A stretch of 64,000 bases of DNA. Origin: Acanthaster planci. Its lineage: Eukaryota > Echinodermata > Asteroidea > Valvatida > Acanthasteridae. Below are positions 35,201 to 45,687 of the stretch, piece after piece; the first letter of the stretch is position 1; every line of letters starts with the position of its first letter. The position numbers were made by a program, and so were the translations under genes. The stretch covers positions 1,919,163 to 1,983,162 of the forward strand of contig NW_019091373.1 of the NCBI RefSeq assembly GCF_001949145.1, written 5' to 3'. The notes under the pieces were generated by a model. The model was not told the origin of the DNA. It did no database searches and saw only the letters and a program-made list of their open reading frames with translations.

Positions 35201-37950
35201 AAAACCCTTACGGCTTGAGTGTGCAAGCAGGATCGTATACAAAACTGTGTAAATTATTTGTACATGTACAATGATGGTTTCAGGATCACTTGAAGAAACC
35301 TTCGCATTCGCTGTATAAAGCACGTGATTTTGTCTTATTTATTTTGAGAAACAAAATAACACTGATTTCCCCTTTGTTGTCTGTAACGGTATACCGCAGT
35401 GTACTACTGTGAATTAAACTGTAAATTATGTGTTAAAGTACATAGTAGCATGATTTGTGTACATAATGTGAAATCCTATAGGGAAGGCCACTTACCCTGT
35501 TCTGTAACGATGCTTGAGGCTTTTCTATAAAAGGTATTAACTTATTACATGAAACTGAATGTTGGAATGATAAATCAGTCCTTTGGTGTACAAACACACC
35601 GTCAAATGGATTCTCATTCGGGTTTTTTAGCCCTGAATCGGCGACGTTGCTCGCGCAATACTGTTGAGTTCTAAGACCTAAATTGTGTAAGCGTGAACGT
35701 ATGCACAGTGTTTTAATACTTGTAGCTGCTGTAGAAATAAACACGAAGTTGTTGGGAAAATCCTTGCTTGTTTTTACTCACTTTGTGTCGAGGAAATGCA
35801 CGTGTGTGAAGTAAATTTCTTGTGTCGTTTCTTGGGAAGACAGATGCGAGATTTCAAGCCAAGTTTTGGCGTCCTTATTCTTCAAAGACAAACTTTAGTG
35901 TATTAAATTAAAGTGACTTTTGCGTTTCCAGTAGACTGTAGTCTGCTTTTCGGAAATTTAGCTTCAGCATAGTGTTGATTTCTAATCAAATTGGCCCATA
36001 TGTTGATATTAATACCTTGGCTATAACTCTTTTTAGATCTTTACTTGTAGCCACTACTTGTAACATCTCTCGCCTTATTCTTTGTATGAATAATAAATTT
36101 GTTGATTGGACTAGTTGGACTTTGCCGATGAGTCGCGACGGTTTGATGGATGGATAGATAGACGTACATGATTGTAGAACACGCGACCGTACTGGTTGTC
36201 GAGAGTGAAATATTAATTACAAAAGTATTGGCTTGGTAAAAAATGTCCTGGGGTTGAAAAACATAATCCCCCCAACATTTTGATCGGCGGTTTCCATGTT
36301 TCCTATTCCAACCCATCTGAGAATTCCTCAGAGAGCGCGTATGGGAGGCATACATGTTGGTCAATTGGGCTAAATGTACGAAGCGGCCATCTTGGAGGTA
36401 CACGCTTTCGCTCCGTGCCGTCACACGGACGAAGAGACTTTCATAATTTTATTGATTAAAGCAACACGATTATACCACCCAAAGATGGGGGCTTCTATTA
36501 TATGGCAAGATTTACTATCTCAAAATCTAGACCAAACTTTCACGAAATTCGTGGTCCCTTCCGACCAGGTCCAATGATATATAAGTTGTGGTTTTCATCC
36601 TCTTCCGTATGTTTTCATTTCTTTGCCCTTTTCTTGTCTTTAATTCGGGGGTGGCGGAGGCACACTATGTCCCCCATGACTGTATAGTGAAAAGCGCCAA
36701 CAAGGAAACGACATGTTGCTTACAGGATGTGACTGTTGTCAACGATTGCTATTGCAGGCCTATATGCTGAGAATAAAGACGCATCGTATTAATTTTTTTT
36801 TGGGGGGGGTGAATTCTGTGCCAAAGTGCATAGAATTGTTGCGGAAACGAGATAAAAACCTAGTGTTCAGAACATTTTGTGCAACTCATTTAGTTGAGCA
36901 TGTCAGTAGTCAACCAAATCAAAGCTGTAATAGTATTTGGACATGACTCACAAGGAAAACAAAAACTGTCACTATAAAGAATATTTAGGGATGCAACTGT
37001 ATTACTTAAAAATTCATTTTGTCACATTAGCTCATGGTTGTAATATCGGCTAACTTGATGAAAATTACATACATTTTAAATAGGCTACCGTTTATTCATA
37101 AAGCAAAGTATAACTTTCCAATATTCTGTCGTTTCCCATGCTGATTCTCTATTTATAACCAAACGTGATGTCATTTTAGGAAGATACTTCCTTGTAAAAA
37201 CCAATTAGTTTGTTTTACTCGCTAACATTTCTTTTCTTAAGTTATTGAGTTTGGGGGCTTTTTACACGCTTTTGAAAAGAAGGAAAAGGAAGACACCCCC
37301 TCTCTCATTATTGTAAACATGTAATTTTGCTCTTTTATGGGGGAGGGGGCTGTCACCCGTCTGCCCCCCCTGCGGATCCGCCCTTTTCAACGAATGCAAA
37401 GCACTTCAAACAATAAAAGCTAGCAACATATTCTTATTAATACAAAAGGTCAGCCACAAACTACATTTAAAATCAAAATGAAATTATCGCCATTACTTTT
37501 TCTAAGTTATTCTCGAACCAAACCATTTCACTGGATGTGATCATCCCTGAACCACTTACTGTTGTGTCAGAACTACATGTATTAATTCATTATTGCAGAA
37601 AGAAGTCGATCCGTTGCTTGGTAAAATAACACGAAAGCACAGACACGTATATGAGTGTTAGTACCCCGCGGCACTATATGAGCCACGACTGCTGCGGTCT
37701 TTCCAATTCCTACAGCTTAATTAATTCGAGGCTTTGTCTCTGAAGTCGAAACCGCTTGAAGACCTGTCATGCTCGAATGGAGTAAATGATGTTCCGGTGT
37801 TTGAATGTGACTTTGTACTGAGCTACCAAATTTACAAGTCAGGTGAAGCCAGCGACTGAGACGAAGCCAAGAAATGAACATTCACAAAACATAAACCATC
37901 AAAAAGTCTTGAAGCCGTCTGGCGCCCTCTCTAACATCTCTAAACTACAT
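32223..37950. other. 3' flank of NAA30, no gene seen
   Basis: AT-rich sequence with no coding exon recognised on either strand. The plus-strand stretch to about 35.75 kb may be an extended NAA30 3' UTR. A poly-C run followed by TGCGGATCCGCCC (37363-37383) is one of several scattered hAT-end-like words. The open frames at 36041-36424 and 36588-36770 lack any family resemblance. Confidence 0.4.
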
Positions 37951-37964
37951 GTAATTAAAAAGTG

Positions 37965-38530
37965 AGAAACTAATTCTCAAAAAGAGCGAGTGCGTTATAA
38001 AACCACTCCAAAAGAGTAAAAGCCACACTGGAAAAAGTAAACACCACTCTTAAAAGAGTGAAAACCACTCCAAAAGAGTGGCATTTTCACTCTTCCAAGG
38101 AGATAAACAAGGGACAACTCCAGGGATGGGGGTGGTGGGCGTATTGAAGGAATGCCCTGCTAAAGGGGGTCCGAAAGCATTATGCACATTCCCTGTTAAA
38201 AATAAAACTTAACTATAGATGGACGGTGCAATCCTCGTCCAGGATTTTTTTCTTGGGGCGGGTACTCATTTTCATCATTTCACTGGTTGTTCCATGTTGT
38301 CCACGGCTGAATGGAGGGTTGCGACCCCCCCCGGCCCCCCTGTAGATCCGCCTCTGAACTCTATATAAAGGGACAACTCGCAAAAAAGCTCATGTCCTTT
38401 AAATGTCTCCTTTTTTGAGTGATTGTCCCTTTCTGCAGTGGTTTTCACTCTTTAAAGTGTAAATCTTTTTGAGTAGATTTATGAAGGACTAACTGTTTTT
38501 AGTGTGGGTTTATCACTCTTCTGCCTTTAG
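37965..38530. repeat. MITE-like cluster of CACTC/GAGTG hairpins
   Basis: The region is built from repeated CACTC-(4-6 bases)-GAGTG words. Examples are CACTCTTAAAAGAGTG at 38045-38060 and CCACTCCAAAAGAGTGG near 38066-38082, with related CACTCTTTAAAGTG and TTTTTGAGTAG words on the right side (38400-38520). The left and right halves are roughly complementary, so it looks like a decayed fold-back element. Another hAT-end-like C-run plus TGTAGATCCGCC lies inside at 38334-38352. Confidence 0.45.
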
Positions 38531-39115
38531 AGCTAGCAGTTATTTGAAAAACATCCAGTTGGCCTAACCAGCATAATAGTCCCAACCAGTCGAGCTTCAA
38601 CTCGACGTCAATCAGTCTTGTTTTGTATCCAGATCCTCTAAACCGTCAAAAATAGATAATGCTTTTGACCCGGCAGAGTGTCCAGCTTTGGATGTGGGGG
38701 GCAAGTTGTTGCTTTTATTTGCTGGTGTTGTTTTCTGAGAGATTTGGTGCAAATGTAATATTTGATAAACGAATATACCGATTACTTTCTCTCCTACTCA
38801 CCAATGAAGTATTTTTCGTGCAAAACAAGTTACCCCCTATACCCCCCTGGATACACCAATGCATTGTCCAGCTTCCGTCCAGAGTTGCCAACACCGTGTG
38901 TAAGATTTATTTTGAGTGTGAGGGTTGACGCAGGGGTACCTCTGAAAGCCCGTGTACATGTCAGACACGGCATTTAGTCTTACTCACACAGGACACACGT
39001 GATAAAAAGTCAATTCCATTTTGTAACCGAAACGAACTTACAGACGGAAGAATAAAAAAATTCCATGGTTGGGATAGGCCATAGGAAACCTGATTAATGA
39101 AGTACTGTTTGAATC

Positions 39116-39121
39116 TTTATT
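39116..39121 (-). terminator. Candidate poly(A) signal for the LC8 gene
   Basis: TTTATT on the plus strand gives AATAAA on the minus strand about 150 bases past the stop codon. An A11 run lies nearer the stop, at 39223-39213. Confidence 0.4.
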
Positions 39122-39269
39122 TTCCCTCTTGACTGAGAGGTTTGAAGTGAGCGCGAGGGAGTGAGAATAGTTCATACCCAATGCCAGAGTTGGCAGCCCT
39201 AGTTCTTAAAACTTTTTTTTTTTAATGATGGATGGATCTGAAGTCGATGACGAAGACGACCAGCTAGGT

Positions 39270-39563
39270 CTATCCTGATTTGAAGAGCAGTATGGCAACA
39301 TTGCCCATGTAGAAATAGATGAAGTTTTTGGTTTCGTGCGTGACGTAGCTCCCGAAATTCTTTCCCACAATGCAGTGCCAGGTGGAGTTGTATTTCCGGT
39401 CGAACTCCTTCTTGACGAAAGCGGCGATGTCCTTTTCGATGTTGAACCTTCCCATGGCTTGTTCAGTGCAGGCAATCGCGTCCGACTGCATGTCCTCGGG
39501 CATGTCTACATTTTTGATCATGGCCTTTTTCTCCGTTGCTGATTTGGACGAGATTCCGTACAT
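39270..39563 (-). CDS. Dynein light chain LC8-type
   Basis: A single uninterrupted frame of 97 residues, against 89 in vertebrate DYNLL1/2. LC8 is a homodimeric hub protein: a subunit of cytoplasmic dynein and myosin V that also binds short linear motifs in many partners. Nearly the whole family core is present: [33 protein letters not shown], then [20 protein letters not shown] with the partner-binding beta strand, and [17 protein letters not shown] ending exactly at the family C-terminus. The start chosen is the ATG at 39563, which adds an eight-residue YGISSKSA-like leader; an internal Met gives a shorter form. A possible splice acceptor CTCTTTCTCAG lies about 19 bases upstream, so a 5' UTR exon may exist. 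The coding region has no intron, unlike vertebrate DYNLL genes. The frame is intact and well conserved, so it is probably functional. Confidence 0.93.
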   Translation of the reverse strand: MYGISSKSATEKKAMIKNVDMPEDMQSDAIACTEQAMGRFNIEKDIAAFVKKEFDRKYNSTWHCIVGKNFGSYVTHETKNFIYFYMGNVAILLFKSG

Positions 39564-39642
39564 GGCGGTCCTGTGTTTCACTGAGAAAGAGTAAAGCACA
39601 TCTAAAATTGTGTTACTACGTACGGTGCTCCACGCGTGCAAT

Positions 39643-40098
39643 CTATTTATTTATACTGCGATACGGAGCTCTGGAAGTGCCATCCGACTTGTTGAGGTCC
39701 TGAAATGTCTTTCTCGGGACGACGACATAATAAAGGCAAGATGTCGACATCCTGAGATAATTTATCACGGGATGACAATGTCATAAACGTTGGATGACGA
39801 CATCCTCAGGTAATTTATCATGGGACGAAGACATCCTAAAGGGGAATAACGACATCCTGAGATAACTTATCATGGGATGATGACATCGTGAAAGTTGGAC
39901 GATGACATCCTTAAATGATGACGATAATCATTATGTCAGGATGTTATCATCCAGAGACACCCACCAAATGTGATGTCTACTTAACAACTTGTAACAGGCG
40001 GTGAGACATCATTTAAAGAATATCAGGTATCATGAGAGTATCGTCCCAGAGCTCTGTATGACATGATAATATGTCGCAGTATATAAATAAGTAGATGG
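39643..40098. mobile_element. MITE upstream of the LC8 gene with internal 52-bp direct repeats
   Basis: The terminal inverted repeats are imperfect: TATTTATTTATACTGCGATA and GGAGCTCTGG on the left, and on the right the complement of CCAGAGCTCTG followed by TGTCGCAGTATATAAATAAG. Inside, GACATCCTGAGATAATTTATC recurs three times with variation at about 39746, 39799 and 39851. It has no coding capacity. It sits directly 5' of the LC8 coding exon, where promoter or leader sequence is expected. Confidence 0.65.
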
Positions 40099-40667
40099 CA
40101 CTCATGGAGAGCCGTAGCTTTTCGTTAGGGGGTATAGGGGTGCAAACCACTGTTACAAATTCAAGTGAGAATTTCTGGCCAGCTCATTAGCATTAAAAGT
40201 GCCTCCCCGACAGTATCTTTTGAAAAGGGAGATTGTTTGACCCCCTAATGGTGAGATTGTGTAAATCGTTGGCGGGATCAACTCCCTGGGTCTTTGAGCT
40301 TTCCAATGAGAGCAGAATGGCTAAAAACTGTGGTTGAAAAATGGTCCTAAGAGCCCGAGAAAGTTGAGGGTTGCCACTTGAAAAATGGCTGCAATCAGAA
40401 TTCGGAAAAATCACTTTTTCGGGGGTGATTTTGTTTTGTGGGAATAATTAAAAATGTAATTGGTTAACCCGCAAAAAGATGAAAAGAAATTGAAAGATTA
40501 GGCCTAGTGACCAGACAGAATTGCATTTGTGTTTCAGAAATCTCAGGGATGTTTGCATGCATGTTATTGGGACCTGAACAGTGCTGATTTTACATTGTTT
40601 TCAGTGGGGCTTGAATTAGTGGACTGTACCAATAGGTTATTTCTTTACGCTCAGCGGTCAAGCACCT

Positions 40668-40770
40668 AAACTTGACTCAAGTCGGGATCTCTGTGAATTC
40701 GGTTATGCTTTGGATACATATCGAGACCGCGCGTCGTTACTTGCTTCGTGCCTTCTTGTGTCCACTTGTT
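40668..40770. mobile_element. Truncated third copy of the TA-flanked MITE
   Basis: After TA, AACTTGACTCAAGTCGGGATCTCTG matches the right end of the 637-1192 family. It continues through TATGCTTTGGATACATATCGA and TTGTGTCCACTTGTTCAG, also found in copies A and B. Similarity then stops, so only about 100 bp of one end remains. Confidence 0.65.
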
Positions 40771-43700
40771 CAGAAATCAGGATTTGTCGCGGTGGTAGCG
40801 GTGGGGGGGGGTTGGACATGAATTTACCCCTCCTAAAAAGCTCATAATGCTCGGCCCACCCCCGCTGCGCCACAGGGGACTGGCTAAATAAGATGCAGGT
40901 GTGTTTTGTATCTTCATTTTTTCTGAAAATAAAAGGAATCCACCGAGTTTGTGTTGTGCAGCTTGCATCGTCACATTATGACGTCTTACCCGTTTGCTTG
41001 AATTTGTTATCAAGTATTTACGTAGCTACATGAAAAACACAAGGGTGAATTCTTGGTCATTTCTGACACCTCTTTAAAAATTTAGTTTCTTTTGGTTGAA
41101 TGGATGGTGAATGAAGGAAAGCAACCTTGGAATTTGGGTGTGTTCCCCTTGCATTCGTGTGTCGTGCATTTGTGTGTCCTATTCCTATTAAATAAAGTCA
41201 TTGATGTGTATCTCCATATAAAGAGCTTTCTCATCAGTAACGGAAAACAGTTCACTTGCGCCGAGTGCTTCTGCTTGTACATCGCTCTGGGCCCTTGCAT
41301 TTCTGTTGCATGAACTTATTCCGATACATCTTAGATAACTTCATCATTTCCAGTGCCCACCCACCCTTCTTTCAAGACCCAAATGGCATCCCGTCTTGCT
41401 ATGCCGTTATTGTTCGGTAAAGATTTATCATCTTTCGTATGTCTTTCACCTCTTATTGGGTGTCTTGTTTAGTCTTTATCCGTTGTTTAAATTTTCTTTG
41501 TGCCAAGTTTTTCGCTCGTCTCTTTTTCTTCCTTTTCATGATAATAATGCATGGAGAGCCTGCATATGGATCCCACATCTTCGAAAGTAAGTCTTCCGAG
41601 CCGTCGCTTCAAGCTAACTCTCATATCTCATTGTGGCCGGCATCTTCGCTGCATTCAATTCAACCCTACAAAGCGGTAAGTTAAACGATGCTCTGGACAG
41701 ATAGGTAGAATCGTACACGTAATCCAGTTTGAAGATTCGAGAGGCAAAATTACAGCCCAAGACTTCAAGAACTGGCTCTTTTTCATAAGCTTCCGGTGGA
41801 GGATCTTTCTTAATATCTTGGCGTGGAATTTTCTCGAGCCGGCGACGCCAAGAGGCACTAAGGCCACCAAGTCAGCGATGTTGGTTCTGAAGCTAGCAAG
41901 TCTCAAGACAACTGTTTACAGTCATTTTCATGCGAGAGAACCTTCGATACTTCTTAACTCGAGGCACCCCATGAAGCATGTTTTCTGTGTTGTTCCATTC
42001 AGTGTTCATTCAACAGAATCAAACTGGTTTTCGCGCGGCTGGGTGAAGCGGAGCAAGAAATAGAGGTTTTAATTCACAGGCCGCGTCAACAAATCTTCAT
42101 GGCCGAACACTTGCGCTCAGGGAAAACACTGACTGTAACGATTGAAGCAACATTTTTATAAAACTTAGCACAGGAGTTATGCTAATGTTACTCGTAACCA
42201 ATGAGACCCCTATCTAACTAACTTCACATCCAAGAGCCATGTTTTGTTCGTCTGTGCACGAGTGGACACTTTGTACCAAGTTCCTGTCCCCAGCGACGGC
42301 CGCCAGGGCCACGAGTTCATTCTTCCAAGAGCAGGTCACGTCATGTATAAACTTGCAGCAGAGCGGTTCCAGCGCCCCACGCGTAGGCGACTTTTCTTTC
42401 TTTCTTTTTCAGGCCAGGAATTTGAGGGTCTGCTGTGTTTCTGAGCATTGTGTTTTTAGTATCATACTTTTCACGAGTATGCATGAAAATCTTGCACGGG
42501 CAAAAATGGGGGACGAAACTGCTCGACCAAAATCACTTTTGGGAGCTGGAGGGAGCAAAGCACCCAAATTTCTATGTAAAACCGGTACTATATGTTTGCC
42601 AAAACATGTCCGCGCTTATTTTGGTAAGCCACGAGGAAATTCTGAATACCCCTCTTTCTTTCAGGGAGACACGGAGCTTCTCAACATTTCGGAAGCCGAA
42701 AATGCCCTTGAATGATTCAAGTCGTGTCTTTTGCCCCTGGGTGAAAATTTCGATGTCATGCAATGTACTAAAAACCCACGACAGAATTTTATTGGATCCA
42801 TTTCCACTGCCATCCCGTCAAACGTTTGTAAAAGACAACCCTCCACAGTAATTCTACCGTTCATGTCATGCCGGGTTTGACAGTTAAGACTGCAGCCGGA
42901 GGCAACTCGAATGTTACTAAAAACTACTAGGAGCTAGCAGCTGAAGCCATTAGCTAGACTTGCGTTACTCCTAGTCACAACCAGCTGATTTCAACACGGT
43001 TTAAAGACGGTTCGTTCATGTAGACACACCCATATATGTCTTCAAAATCTCCTCCTTCTCGATTAAAGCTGATCTTCACAAAGTTAAAGTCAAGGCATAA
43101 AGAATGATGAATGCCAAGACATTTGGTCCTAAAAATATATTTGTCTATCCCACTTACCGAGATTTCTACACTGTAATTCTATATCTACTCATGATCGGAA
43201 ATGTTTCTTTTAGCAGGCAGCTGCTTTGCACACACCCAGTACTAAGCAGTTAAAGAATGCACATTGACAACAGAAAGTTATATTACAGGTGTAGTCCATC
43301 TTACAATCGGAATTTGGACGCTTACCTTATGTCTGTTGCTCTGATTTCGGAACAGGGTACGAGTTCGTAAATCCTTTGAGGAACAAAGTGTTCATATCAT
43401 AGGCCGGATTTAGGTGAATATGTTAACAGTTCATTCAGCAGAACAGAGAATTGAGTGGATGACAGTCTACATTTCGGTAACTGCGTAGTTCCACCAACTA
43501 GATTCTGTATTTGTGTGCTGAACTCTGTTCTGGAATGCCAACTCATTGTCGAACTCTCAAAGGTGCGGGTCCGGTTTTAGTATTTTGTTCAGCTTACTGA
43601 ACACAAAGGTCCGCGCAAGGCCCTTTCAAACCCCAAACCGAAGCGACGTGGGCACACAGTAAACCCAGTGTACCCAATCCCCCGCACTGAGAGTCACATT

Positions 43701-45180
43701 TCGATCCCCAATGGAAGAGGAAAATACTTGCTGATGTATGTACATTACTGGGTAAATGCTGCTCAGCGTCCCGTTGCTTCCTCTTGGTAGAAGATTTTAG
43801 CTCATGACAGTTTTATGAAGTTCAGAAACTCTTGTAAGAGTTGCGTAGCTTGTGAACTTGCTATAAACTTGGAAGACATGCCTGAGTACTTCTTTTCAAC
43901 GGTGAACATGAATTTTTAAGTTGATTTTTCATTCTTGCTGACAATGGATTTCATTTTTGATCTGGTAGTTCTTGATCTGACAACTTGTTTCTATGGCGAG
44001 AGGACCAACGCCTGACTGCAGAGTTTCAGTGGCCTGATGCTGACGACAGCCTCGGATGTCACCCTCCTTAAGATGAACAGAGCACACTGTTAAGAACGTC
44101 GAGTGGTCACCATCGGTTCTTCTCAGAACCACACTCTCATAAAAGAGATATTTTCTTGTACATGGTGCAACCTAACCTAACACAGATAGTCTTGTTAGTG
44201 TATTCCCTCCAAAATTTTCTCCGGCTAGCAGTGCCAGAATTATGATGTCCAGGTCCTTTCTTTGAGTTATCAATATACCCGCATGCCGTGATATCGCGGA
44301 TTGCATATGCGTGCTTAGTGTTTCGTTGGGTACTTGCACAAAAGTACTCGTTTAGTACTTTTTGTCAGCTGTCAAATGTAAACCCTCATTGTCAATTAAA
44401 CAGACGAAGTTTTAGTTGACATAGTGTCACTGTCTTGTTAATTGAGCCGTATTATACTCAAATATATTTATACCGATTCCAAAATCTCACAGCGTTACGA
44501 CGCCATGTAAACCTCGTCTCCTCCAAGTCACACGGAGTATCACGGAGTTAGTGACGACTTATCAGAGTTTTCGACTTGAAGAACCGTCTCAGTGGCTACT
44601 GAGCGCTGATTGGCTTTCTACGGTGGGGCGCTCCTGTGGACAACCACTTCGTGCTGTTGAACATCCCTTGAGCAAGCATCCTGGGCTTGCTTGATGTACG
44701 CCCATGCCTCTCACCTTTCTGATCCTTGCTTACATCCACATCATCGTAGTACTTAGGTCGAGCTCGACCCTTGCCAGCCAGTCCTGGCGCCTGGCTCAAC
44801 ACCCTGGTCACCTTGTTGATTATATAGTTACGATTTATTAAGTGTTTGCTGGAATTCGAAGGAGTTAATCTTCTGCCTCTTCAATCTCGGTCGGTAGCTG
44901 AATTTCTCCGGTCCTCTGTTTGTCACATCGGTCGCATTTTACCTTGAACTCTCGCGTCAATCCGTTTGTCTACACCATCAAAGTGCAAGCATGCGGTTCA
45001 GACAGACATTGAAGACAATGCTCAGCGAAACGCGATGTCTTCAGATGAGACAGTCGCAACATAAGTGAAGATGATGTGTCATCAGGCCGGTAACTATAGG
45101 CCTTTTTGGGGCGGGTGCGAACCCTCAACAAAGCGGACCAAGCCTAGATCTTTTGCGTTTTTATTTTGAAAAACAGCAGT
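40771..45180. other. Intergenic stretch, no gene recognised
   Basis: No exon could be assigned. About 41800-42450 is somewhat richer in CpG, and its overlapping open frames (plus 42239-42715, minus 41655-41906) show no family features. The minus-strand frame at 43929-44132 is also unrecognised. The promoter and any 5' UTR exon of the LC8 gene could lie in the first kilobase or two. Confidence 0.35.
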
Positions 45181-45204
45181 ATTCATGGGTCATACAAATT
45201 GTTT

Positions 45205-45445
45205 CAGGGTGGGGGGGTACAAGTAAACTCCCGAAGAGGGATTGACCAAGGCGAAAAATACCGAAGTGCGCGGCACTTTTTTTGCGCAAGATGTTCCACT
45301 TTATCAAAATTTTTCCTTGCCTCAAACGTGGGGGGGGGGGTTCGGACGCTGCAAGTTAATAATGCATGCCCCCATTTGNGGGGGGGGGTTAGGTAACATG
45401 GTCTAGAGTGTGTATAGGGATTGGACGGGTAAGGGGGGGTACCCC
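45205..45445. repeat. Cluster of poly-G runs with one undetermined base
   Basis: Four runs of seven to eleven G occur within 240 bases: near 45210-45217, 45330-45341, 45378-45388 and 45433-45440. An N is called at 45379 inside one of them. It may be a decayed element or a set of slippage-prone tracts. Run lengths here are unreliable. Confidence 0.5.
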
Positions 45446-45687
45446 TCTGTCCCATATCTTGCATGCCTGGTATACATGCCCCATACCCGGCTGCATTTGT
45501 CTCAGGTTTTGCCACAGAGGATAGGAACCAGTCTGTAATAGCGTATTAAACAGCGTGCAAATAGATATAGTACCCAGGCAGATATTACATGCGTATTATC
45601 TCGTCTCGTTTGCGTGCGTGCACATCCAGGGCCCGATTTCCCAGTGTTAATAAAAAAAGGCACTGCCAAATATAACCGTTTTGGAAG

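Noticed and set aside
42239-42851. Two overlapping 138-158-codon plus-strand frames
   Set aside because: They are the longest frames without an assignment, but they overlap in different frames, lack motifs and have no splice partners.
43929-44132. Minus-strand frame containing VVLRRTDG-like words near 44140
   Set aside because: It briefly resembled histone-cluster flanking sequence, but the match was too short to support a call.
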